A DNA stretch of 7,059 bases from Clostridia bacterium (GTDB lineage: Bacteria; Bacillota; Clostridia; Oscillospirales; CAG-272), in the NCBI GenBank assembly GCA_017416885.1, contig JAFQAM010000200.1, positions 1 to 7,059 on the forward strand, written 5' to 3'. This document shows, piece by piece, positions 1 to 6,498 of this stretch; positions within the stretch are counted from its first letter, which is position 1, and every line of letters starts with the position of its first letter. Made by a program: the position numbers and the translations under genes. Under the pieces are notes generated by a model. That model made no database searches and was not told the DNA's origin. It was given only the letters and a program-made list of their open reading frames with translations.

Positions 1-575
1 AGCCATTCTTCGTTCTTGCTACACAGAACCCAATTGAGCAAGATGGTACATACCCACTTCCTGAGGCTCAGATGGACCGTTTCATGTTCAAAATTTTAGT
101 TCCAAATCCATCCGCTGAGGAGCTTGGACAAATCGTATCAATGACACAAAAGACAATGGATGAAACAGCTAACGCTGCTTGTAACGGCGAGGAGCTTCTC
201 AGAATGAGAGAGGTTGCTAAGACAATTCCTGTTGCATCTGAGGTTCTTGAATACGCAATGGTAATGGTAGCTTCAACTCACGCAAACAGCGAGGTTGCTA
301 CTGAAACAGCTAAGAGATACATCCGTGACGGCGCTTCACCTCGTGCGGCTCAGGCTCTTATCACAGCATCAAAGGTACGCGCTCTTATGAAGGGCAGATA
401 CAATGTATCCTATGATGATATCAACACACTTGCAGTTCCTGTTCTTCGTCACAGAATTAAGCTTGGCTTCGAGGCTGTAACATCAAAGATGAACGCAGAC
501 GATGTAGTTAGATCAATTATTGCAGAGCTTAACAACCAAAAGGGTGCACAAGCAGTTTTAAATAAGAAGAAATAA
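1..575 (+). CDS. MoxR-family AAA+ ATPase, C-terminal part (5' end outside window)
   Basis: This is the C-terminal part of a MoxR-type AAA+ ATPase. Such cytosolic ATPases are thought to act as chaperones that remodel or activate VWA-domain partner proteins. The reading frame is open from base 3 and gives 190 visible residues. It starts inside the core with the sensor-1 strand FVLATQNP (Asn9), then GTYPLPEAQMDRF, which carries the likely arginine finger (Arg26). The AAA lid follows, with sensor-2 motif GASPRAAQAL (Arg114) and the family's VLRHRI motif near residues 147-152. Walker A and B lie upstream of the window. MoxR proteins are usually about 310-330 residues, so some 130 residues are missing. 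The first in-frame ATG (base 72) falls inside the DRF motif region and is not the true start. The stop codon is 12 bp before the DUF58 gene, which implies one operon. Family assignment is firm; the substrate is inferred from gene context. Confidence 0.95.
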   Translation, partial: PFFVLATQNPIEQDGTYPLPEAQMDRFMFKILVPNPSAEELGQIVSMTQKTMDETANAACNGEELLRMREVAKTIPVASEVLEYAMVMVASTHANSEVATETAKRYIRDGASPRAAQALITASKVRALMKGRYNVSYDDINTLAVPVLRHRIKLGFEAVTSKMNADDVVRSIIAELNNQKGAQAVLNKKK

Positions 576-587
576 TAGGCGGTAACA

Positions 588-1475
588 ATGAAAAGAAGAA
601 TATTAGACGGTGAATTTCTGGACCGTCTTGATGCCGCCGCGCTATGTCTTAAATCTCAAATGACAGGCTATTTCGGAGGAACAAGAAAAGCAAGAACATA
701 CGGTAATACCGTTGAATTTGCTGACTTCCGTGAATACTTCCCGGGCGACGATATTAGGCGTATCGACTGGAATGTATTTGCTCGTTTCGAAAAATACTTC
801 ATTAAATTATTCACAGATGAAAGACAAATGCAAAATCAGATTTTGATTGACTGCTCAATGTCAATGGCTTGCGGTGAGCCTGAAAAGGCAACTGCAGCAT
901 TGAGAATAGCGGCAGCATTTGGATATCTATCAGTTTGCTCAATGGATAGAGTTTCCTATAAGCTACTAAAAGAGGACAGAGCCGAGGAGCTTCCCTTCAA
1001 TGTAACAAGTAAGGATTCCTTCTACCGCGCAGCTCAAATTCTTGAAAGCACAGAATTTGGCGGAGATACAGACCTTGAAAGATCTGTATTGAACATTGGC
1101 AAGCCTGGTTATGATGACGGTCTTACTATTATAATCTCTGACTTTTTTACAGAGAGCAATTGGAAAAAAATGATCGACTTCTTAGTTTACAGAAAAAGAG
1201 AGGTTATTATGATTCAGGTATTATCACCTGATGAATTATACCCCGGCTTTGACGGTCGTGTTGATATGCAGGACTCAGAAAGTGCTGATAGAAACATGAA
1301 GATGATGGTAACTAAGAAATCAATGCAAGCCTATCAACAGGCGCTTGATGATTACGAAAATGAGCTTATCGACTTCTGCGCATCCAGAGGCGTAACATTC
1401 TTTACAGTATCATCAGACGAGCCTATTGAAAAGGTAATCTTTGGAAAGGGCTACGAAGCGGAAGTAATCAAATGA
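588..1475 (+). CDS. DUF58 family protein with VWA-like domain
   Basis: This 295-aa soluble protein belongs to the DUF58 family, the usual partner encoded next to MoxR ATPases. The hallmark motif PGDDIRRIDWNVFAR lies at residues 52-66. A VWA-like fold follows with an apparently complete metal-ion-dependent adhesion site (MIDAS): Asp88-x-Ser90-x-Ser92 in IDCSMSM, a candidate Thr161 in GGDTDL, and Asp185 in IISDFF. Residues 212-235 carry the acidic DELYPGFDGRVDMQDSES stretch found after the VWA core in this family. No signal peptide or membrane helix is visible, so this is the short cytosolic form rather than the roughly 400-aa form with two N-terminal helices. The ATG is preceded by AGGCGG (577-582) at 5 nt spacing. 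The stop overlaps the next start as ATGA, suggesting translational coupling. The molecular role is not established; an adaptor between MoxR and the downstream VWA proteins is an inference. Confidence 0.93.
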   Translation: MKRRILDGEFLDRLDAAALCLKSQMTGYFGGTRKARTYGNTVEFADFREYFPGDDIRRIDWNVFARFEKYFIKLFTDERQMQNQILIDCSMSMACGEPEKATAALRIAAAFGYLSVCSMDRVSYKLLKEDRAEELPFNVTSKDSFYRAAQILESTEFGGDTDLERSVLNIGKPGYDDGLTIIISDFFTESNWKKMIDFLVYRKREVIMIQVLSPDELYPGFDGRVDMQDSESADRNMKMMVTKKSMQAYQQALDDYENELIDFCASRGVTFFTVSSDEPIEKVIFGKGYEAEVIK

Positions 1476-3436
1476 GTTTTTTACAACCTTTAGGATTGCT
1501 GGGACTTATTGGAGTACCGATCATTATTATAATTTACATTATAAAATCAAGATTTGTACAAAAACCTGTCGCCAGTACATTTATTTGGAAACGAAGCTTA
1601 AAGTACATTAAGCGTAAGATTCCACTAAGCGTAATTTTATCATTATTGCTTATTTTACAAATACTAACGGTTGTAGCAGCCAGCTTTGCAATCGCAAGAC
1701 CGACTGTCAAGCCGTTTAAGTCTAATGAGGAAATATTAATTTTAGACGCTTCTGCAAGTATGCAGACAACTCTTGAGGGAAAAACAAGATTTGAAATTGC
1801 CAAGGAAACGATTTTAGAAAAGGCTGAGTCCATCGGAAGCAATAACAGAATTTCTGTTATTTTAGCAGGCACTAAGGCTGAAACAATCGTTGACAGAAGC
1901 GAGGACAAAATTGATATCAGATATCAGCTTGAGGATATCACCTGTACAGACGGCGATGCCGATGTAGAGGGCGCGCTTGAGCTTGCAAGTAGAATTCAGG
2001 AGCTCAACGCAGGCGCAACAATCAAGCTTATTACTGACAAGGACTACGAAAATGTAGAGGGACTTGAGGTAATCAATATTGCAAGACCGGGCGAGCACAA
2101 TGTTTCTATTCTCAGCGTAACTGAAGAGGTTCTCTTAACAGGTGACTATCAGTTTATCGCCGAGGTAGTAAGCTACGGCAGAGGCTCTGAGTGCGCAATG
2201 GGTATTTATGTTGACGGCGCATTTATGGGCTCAAAGAATGTAATTTTACCTAACACAAATATGAACGAGGGCGGTACTGTAAGAGTAATCTTTACTCCTA
2301 ACAGACTTACTGAATCCTCTGAAACACAGGTTGTTGTTCCTATCGACAATGTAAAGGAATATAAAGAGGTTAAGGTTGTTATTGAGGCTAAGGACGGTAT
2401 CCAAGCCGATAACCAATTCCTACTTTACTCCTTAACAAAGACAACACCGAGAATTTTGTTCGTAAGCAGTAAGTTCAAGACAACTGACGGAACAAATGTT
2501 GACCCGACAAAGCCAACATCACTCTCAATCGCGTTAGCTTCAAACGGCTTCGTGGTAAAGGGAGAGGATATGTTCATCAGCTCTGAGGCTGTATTAAATA
2601 GCGAAAAAACCTTCAGCGGATATGACCTTTATATCTTTGAGGGCGTTGAACCACCGGAGGGCGAGGATTTTCCAACTGACGGCGCTGTATGGCTATTTAA
2701 TCCAACAAAGATTCCTGATGTGGTATCAGGCGTTGAAATCCTCTATGACGATGAGCAAGAGGGCGATTTCACAATGATGTTAGCATCACAGTCACAAACA
2801 AATACATACACCACCATCACAAACAATCTTGACTGTCAAATCGGTCTTGGCATCTACAAGCCAATGTCCCACCTTGGCAACTTTGAAAAGATTTTCTCCT
2901 GTGATAATAACCAGCCGGCTATTATTGCAGGTACATCAGGCGGTGTTCGTATGGTAGTAACTAACTTTGACTTTAACCATTCAGAGTGGCCATATAAGGT
3001 TACTGACTATATCATTCTTATGAACAACCTTATGACCTATTCAATTCCTGATGTTTTACCGTCAAGAGACTTTGAAATCGGTCAAACAGTACAATTCAAC
3101 GCGCCAGCAGGCGCAACACAGTTAACATTCAAGTATGAGGGAATCATCCTTGACGAAACAGAAGACCTTGATATGAAGTTTATTCTTGACAAGGTTGGTG
3201 TTTACGAGGTAGAGGTTTTATTTAATGATGAAACAACTGCATCATATAAGCTTCCTACTCATATTCCGAATGGAGAAAGCAATATCGTTATAGTGGGCGA
3301 AAATGTAGTAGCAGCTGAAATCCCTGCGGACTCAGTTGTTGAAGCAGAGCCAATTGAAATATTCCCATATTTAATTGCTCTTTTAATTCTCTTGCTTGTA
3401 ACAGAATGGGGGGTATACCATCGTGACGGAGTTTAA
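1472..3436 (+). CDS. BatA-type membrane protein with VWA and glutamine-amidotransferase-like regions
   Basis: This 654-aa membrane-anchored protein begins with a BatA-type N-terminus: TM1 at about residues 6-24, a very basic loop at 25-50, and TM2 at about 52-72. A VWA domain spans about 86-205, with DxSxS as Asp92-Ala-Ser94-Ala-Ser96 and a later Asp189 in LITDK. The usual MIDAS Thr position appears to be Ala163 (GDADVEGAL). A beta-rich region (about 208-305) leads into a degenerate class-I amidotransferase-like region (about 326-525), including DLYIFEGVEPPEG and FDFNHSEWPYKVTDY. A beta-rich segment (about 533-610) and a C-terminal TM (about 630-645) follow. The positive-inside rule places the basic loop in the cytosol and the VWA and later domains outside. 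GGAAG (1460-1464) precedes the ATG by 7 nt. The start overlaps the DUF58 stop by 4 bp, and the end overlaps the next gene by 14 bp. Domain boundaries are read by eye. A role in envelope stress or assembly with MoxR is inferred from the locus type. Confidence 0.9.
   Translation: MSFLQPLGLLGLIGVPIIIIIYIIKSRFVQKPVASTFIWKRSLKYIKRKIPLSVILSLLLILQILTVVAASFAIARPTVKPFKSNEEILILDASASMQTTLEGKTRFEIAKETILEKAESIGSNNRISVILAGTKAETIVDRSEDKIDIRYQLEDITCTDGDADVEGALELASRIQELNAGATIKLITDKDYENVEGLEVINIARPGEHNVSILSVTEEVLLTGDYQFIAEVVSYGRGSECAMGIYVDGAFMGSKNVILPNTNMNEGGTVRVIFTPNRLTESSETQVVVPIDNVKEYKEVKVVIEAKDGIQADNQFLLYSLTKTTPRILFVSSKFKTTDGTNVDPTKPTSLSIALASNGFVVKGEDMFISSEAVLNSEKTFSGYDLYIFEGVEPPEGEDFPTDGAVWLFNPTKIPDVVSGVEILYDDEQEGDFTMMLASQSQTNTYTTITNNLDCQIGLGIYKPMSHLGNFEKIFSCDNNQPAIIAGTSGGVRMVVTNFDFNHSEWPYKVTDYIILMNNLMTYSIPDVLPSRDFEIGQTVQFNAPAGATQLTFKYEGIILDETEDLDMKFILDKVGVYEVEVLFNDETTASYKLPTHIPNGESNIVIVGENVVAAEIPADSVVEAEPIEIFPYLIALLILLLVTEWGVYHRDGV
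3408..3413 (+). promoter_or_regulatory. G-rich ribosome-binding site for the GTG-initiated dual-VWA gene
   Basis: A GGGGGG run lies 9 nt before the GTG at 3423, inside the end of the preceding gene. It can pair with the CCUCC anti-Shine-Dalgarno sequence with one G-U pair. It supports the GTG as the start, since no in-frame ATG exists until well into the second membrane helix. The nearby ATG at 3406 is in another frame. Strength is an inference. Confidence 0.55.
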
Positions 3437-6326
3437 TTTTGAGATTGCGCGCCCTTGGTTGCTTCTTATCGTAGTACCTGCGCTTATTTTGGGTATTATT
3501 CCATTCTTCAAGCTTCATAAGAAGAGAAGAAAAGCCACCAAGCACATTATTCCATTTATTATACATATGATTCTTATCGTTTTACTAACATCATTAGTAT
3601 CAGGTATAAGAATTACAGAAACAACAACTGCTCCAACAGATACAAATATCGTGTTCGTAGTGGATGTGTCCAAGAGTAATGAAATTATGAAGGACGATAT
3701 GAACGAGCTAATGCACGATATTGTTAAAGCATCACGAAACGAGGACGGAAATGTTAAGTTCGGCTTTGTTCCATTTGCCAATGAGGTAATGGAGGATGAT
3801 GTTAAAAACTTTGGAGAGCTTGATATTGACGCAGCTGACTATATCAAATATAGCAGCGCCGCTGAAATATCAGAATCAAACATTTATGCCGCTTTAAAAT
3901 ATGCGCAGGGAATGTTCACCGACGAAAGACAGAATAAGAGAATAGTTCTTTTATCTGACGGCCGTGAAACAGAGGGCGAGGCTCGTACCGCTGTAAGAGG
4001 CATTCTTGATGCAGGCATTAAGCTTGACTGTGCGCACTTTGACCTTACAAACAGTGGTGAGGCTGAAATTCAGCTTGTATCAATCACCACAAACGGTAAG
4101 GTTGAGATGGACGGCGAGGTTCTTATCAGTGTTCAAATCAAGAGTACTGATAATGTAAAGGGAACACTTACAATTCATGACGGCGATTTTGAGAAGGAAG
4201 AAAAGATTACTCTTGTAAAGGGCGATAACAAATTCCAATTCTCATATATTACAAAAAATGCAGGCATCCACACAGTTTACGCAGAAATTGAGGTAAACAG
4301 TGATACTATCGAGCAAAATAACCAATTAAGCTCCTGGTATAAGGTTGACGGCATTAATAAGATTCTTGTAGTTGACGGTGACGGTGAGCAAACACGCCAA
4401 TTAGGTGAGGTTTTAGCCGATATCGGTCAAGAGCACGAGTATTCTATCACAAGACCGCAGGATTTCCCTGCAACAATGGTTGACTTGCTTGAGTACGACG
4501 AGGTTGTTCTTATGAATGTTGATTTCACTAAGATGCCTGTCGGCGCAGATGCATTGCTTAAGAGATATGTTCAGGAAAACGGACGCGGACTTGTAGTTAC
4601 CTGCGGTAATAACGCATATGACTATTCAAATGATGCATATAGAGAATCACCAATTGAGGATATTCTCCCTGTTGACTTAAAGATTGAGGACGAAAAGGAA
4701 ACAGTAGCGCTTGTTATCATCGTTGACTTATCATCATCAATGAACAAGGGCATGGGCAACGAGGGACAAACAAGATATGAGGTTGCTCTTGAATCCGCAA
4801 AGAAGGCTCTTGACGGTCTTGATGCAGAAAAGGACTATGTAGGCGTTATCGTATTTGACGAATCCGCCACAGTTGCCGTTCCAATGTCACCGCTTAAGGA
4901 CAATGTAGATGCAATCAAGGATAAGATTGACTACGAATTTGAGCATTTCTATTATCATCACTGGCTCCTTGATGGCGAGGAAACCGACATCAGAGTTAAT
5001 ATGAATGACGATGTAGATAAAATGGTTAAGGAAGGTTATACAAGACCGCACATTCCTCGTGAGGGAACAAGAAACTCACAGGGCGACTACATCAAATCTT
5101 ACGGTACAAACTACCGTTGGCCAATCAATGAAGCAAGTAATATGATATCAAGCGCAATGCAGGATATCAAGCTTGATATTAAGCAAGTAGTATTTATGTC
5201 AGACGGTGAACCTAATGACGCAGGCTCAGGCTATGACGGAATTGTAAGCCTTATGACCAAGGCAGGTATCGTAACCTCAACAGTAGGTATCGGTAGCGAC
5301 CTTAACACAAATGCTATTAATCAGCTCGAGCTTATTGCTACTAAGGGCCGTGGTGAGCTTGTTATCGTTAAGGATGCTCAGGCGCTTCCTGAAAAGCTTT
5401 ACGAAATTGCAAACGCAATTAAGGGCGACTACTATAATGTTCGTGATGTAAAGCCTATTATGTATGAAACAAATGACATCCTAAGAGGTGTTACAGACTT
5501 TGATACACTCGGCGGCTACTACGGTACAACAATTAAGGACGGCGCAAACCTTGTTCTTTATGTTGATAACCTGAAGCCAATTATCGCTGAGTGGGAGGCA
5601 GGACTTGGTAAGGTTACAGTATTTATGAGTAACCTTGGTAATATCTGGACCACAGCAATGTTCGACGACGAGGACGGCTATGCAAATAAACGCCTTGTTA
5701 AGAATATCTTACTCGCTTCACTTAATGAGCAGGTTGACTCAACAGGTATTAAGGTAAATAGTGCAAAGCGCGATGGCGAAAAGACAACTATCAGAGTTGA
5801 ATTGCCAACCAATGTAAGAAAGACAGAGGTTCTTAAGGCTATTGTTAAGGATGTAAACGGAAATGTTGTTTCCGATGACGATATCTTTATCAAGTCAGCT
5901 AACAAGAAGTACCGCGCAACAATTTCAACACCTGATCCAACAGGTACATACATTATCGAACTCGTTCTTGTTAATGTAGAGGGCGTTGAGGATGTGCTTT
6001 ACGATACAACAAACCTTGCAGTAGTTGGTTACTACGAGGACGAATACGACATTTTCAAGGTTGACGGTAAGTCCGTTCTTAATGACCTTGTAAAGGTTGA
6101 ATCACTTTCTAACAAGCTATTAACAAATTCAGACACATTCTTCGACATCGAAAAGGAAGATATGGTACAATACTTCCACGATGCAGAAACACCGTTTGCA
6201 ATTGCAGCATTGATACTCTTTATGCTTGCAATCTTCTTCAGAAACTTCACATTCCAGAAAACAAAGGAAAAGAAGGTTATGTCCGACGAAGAGCAGTATG
6301 CATCAATGCGTAGTAGCGGTAGATAA
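3423..6326 (+). CDS. Large membrane protein with two VWA domains, one nested in an amidotransferase-like fold
   Basis: This 967-aa protein has TM1 (about 11-28), a basic loop LHKKRRKATKH (31-41) and TM2 (about 43-60). VWA1 (about 75-208) follows, with Asp81-Val-Ser83-Lys-Ser85 and Asp179 in LLSDGRE. A beta-rich region (about 215-310) leads to an amidotransferase-like fold that starts at KILVVDGD (313-320) and reaches TCGNNAYDYSNDAY (393-406). VWA2 (about 427-665) sits inside that fold, with Asp435-Leu-Ser437-Ser-Ser439, a candidate Thr562 in GTN, and Asp594 in FMSDGEPND. The fold resumes near 685-765 with LGGYYGTTIKDGANLVLY and WEAGLGKVTVFMS. An Ig-like beta region (about 773-868) and a C-terminal TM (about 923-939) with a basic tail end the protein. 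The GTG start is chosen because a G-rich site lies 9 nt upstream, the BatA-like N-terminus begins there, and the next Met (residue 49) falls within TM2. Charge distribution predicts extracytoplasmic VWA domains. Similar dual-VWA proteins are known beside MoxR/DUF58 genes, but their biochemical function is not established. Confidence 0.9.
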   Translation: MTEFNFEIARPWLLLIVVPALILGIIPFFKLHKKRRKATKHIIPFIIHMILIVLLTSLVSGIRITETTTAPTDTNIVFVVDVSKSNEIMKDDMNELMHDIVKASRNEDGNVKFGFVPFANEVMEDDVKNFGELDIDAADYIKYSSAAEISESNIYAALKYAQGMFTDERQNKRIVLLSDGRETEGEARTAVRGILDAGIKLDCAHFDLTNSGEAEIQLVSITTNGKVEMDGEVLISVQIKSTDNVKGTLTIHDGDFEKEEKITLVKGDNKFQFSYITKNAGIHTVYAEIEVNSDTIEQNNQLSSWYKVDGINKILVVDGDGEQTRQLGEVLADIGQEHEYSITRPQDFPATMVDLLEYDEVVLMNVDFTKMPVGADALLKRYVQENGRGLVVTCGNNAYDYSNDAYRESPIEDILPVDLKIEDEKETVALVIIVDLSSSMNKGMGNEGQTRYEVALESAKKALDGLDAEKDYVGVIVFDESATVAVPMSPLKDNVDAIKDKIDYEFEHFYYHHWLLDGEETDIRVNMNDDVDKMVKEGYTRPHIPREGTRNSQGDYIKSYGTNYRWPINEASNMISSAMQDIKLDIKQVVFMSDGEPNDAGSGYDGIVSLMTKAGIVTSTVGIGSDLNTNAINQLELIATKGRGELVIVKDAQALPEKLYEIANAIKGDYYNVRDVKPIMYETNDILRGVTDFDTLGGYYGTTIKDGANLVLYVDNLKPIIAEWEAGLGKVTVFMSNLGNIWTTAMFDDEDGYANKRLVKNILLASLNEQVDSTGIKVNSAKRDGEKTTIRVELPTNVRKTEVLKAIVKDVNGNVVSDDDIFIKSANKKYRATISTPDPTGTYIIELVLVNVEGVEDVLYDTTNLAVVGYYEDEYDIFKVDGKSVLNDLVKVESLSNKLLTNSDTFFDIEKEDMVQYFHDAETPFAIAALILFMLAIFFRNFTFQKTKEKKVMSDEEQYASMRSSGR

Positions 6327-6329
6327 AAC

Positions 6330-6361
6330 AAAAACTCCTTGCTTTTGCAAGGAGTTTTTTT
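6330..6361 (+). terminator. Intrinsic terminator of the MoxR-VWA operon, probably bidirectional
   Basis: A 13-bp perfect stem (AAAAACTCCTTGC at 6330-6342 paired with GCAAGGAGTTTTT at 6347-6359) encloses a TTTT loop and runs into seven T residues (6355-6361). It starts 4 bp after the stop of the dual-VWA gene. On the minus strand the 5' A run becomes TTTTT after the stem, followed by GTTTT, so it can also end transcripts of the convergent DUF436 gene. No other hairpin with a T-tract lies between that gene's stop and this site. Confidence 0.93.
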
Positions 6362-6362
6362 G

Positions 6363-6466
6363 TTTAGCTAAATTCGCTTACGCGAGCTAAATTTGCTGCG
6401 CAAGCTAAATTCGGCAAGCCGAGCTAAATTTGCTACGCAAGCTAAATGCGAATTTAATTTAGCTAA
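6363..6466. repeat. Intergenic array of 18-19 bp hairpin-bearing repeats
   Basis: AGCTAAAT recurs at 6366, 6385, 6403, 6422 and 6440, with spacings of 19, 18, 19 and 18 bp. Units alternate between type A (6366 AGCTAAATTCGCTTACGCG; 6403 AGCTAAATTCGGCAAGCCG) and type B (6385 AGCTAAATTTGCTGCGCA; 6422 AGCTAAATTTGCTACGCA), so the higher-order period is 37 bp. Each unit, read into the first A of the next, carries a small inverted repeat: TCGC/GCGA, TTGC/GCAA, TCGG/CCGA and TTGC/GCAA around loops TTAC, TGC, CAAG and TAC. The array ends with an inverted copy of the leader, ATTTAGCT (6457-6464), which can pair with AGCTAAAT at 6440-6447. It lies between the operon terminator and the convergent DUF436 gene. 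No spacers or open reading frame were found. Family identity and function are unknown. Confidence 0.88.
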
Positions 6467-6493
6467 TGCGAAAGAAATGAGCATTAATTTCGC
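6464..6493. repeat. Tail inverted repeat between the array and the DUF436 stop
   Basis: Two mutually exclusive pairings are visible: TAATGC (6464-6469) with GCATTA (6481-6486), and GCGAAA (6468-6473) with TTTCGC (6488-6493). Neither is followed by a T-tract on either strand, so it does not look like a terminator. It immediately follows the minus-strand DUF436 stop codon and would be the first structure in that transcript's 3' region. Confidence 0.45.
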
Positions 6494-6498
6494 TATTT

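Noticed and set aside
72..74. ATG as the true start of the ATPase
   Set aside because: The frame continues upstream to the window edge through the sensor-1 motif ATQNP and GTYPLPEAQ, so this Met is internal.
576..587. Separate promoter between the ATPase and DUF58 genes
   Set aside because: The gap is 12 bp and is occupied by the ribosome-binding site. No -10/-35 pair was recognised in the preceding coding end.
1534..1908. Minus-strand open frame opposite the BatA-type gene
   Set aside because: It is antisense to a well-supported VWA gene, has no recognisable motif, and its composition is that of a complement of coding sequence. The same applies to antisense frames at 1862-2098, 3288-3566, 3515-3781, 5678-5953 and 6032-6331.
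4602..4604. Cys394 (VVTCGNNAY) as a catalytic amidotransferase nucleophile
   Set aside because: The fold is interrupted by VWA2 and no matching His-Glu catalytic pair is apparent. MoxR-linked relatives are generally regarded as inactive amidotransferase-like proteins, so a chance Cys is more likely.
6366..6460. CRISPR-like regular repeats
   Set aside because: The period is only 18-19 bp, units abut with no unique spacers, and no cas genes are in the window.
6464..6493. Tail inverted repeat as a terminator of the DUF436 gene
   Set aside because: There is no T-tract after the stem in the minus-strand direction and the stem is only 6 bp.
6363..6498. Small coding region in the repeat array
   Set aside because: Plus-strand frames give low-complexity translations with in-frame stops (e.g. 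TAA/TAG within AGCTAA), and no start codon with a ribosome site was seen on either strand.
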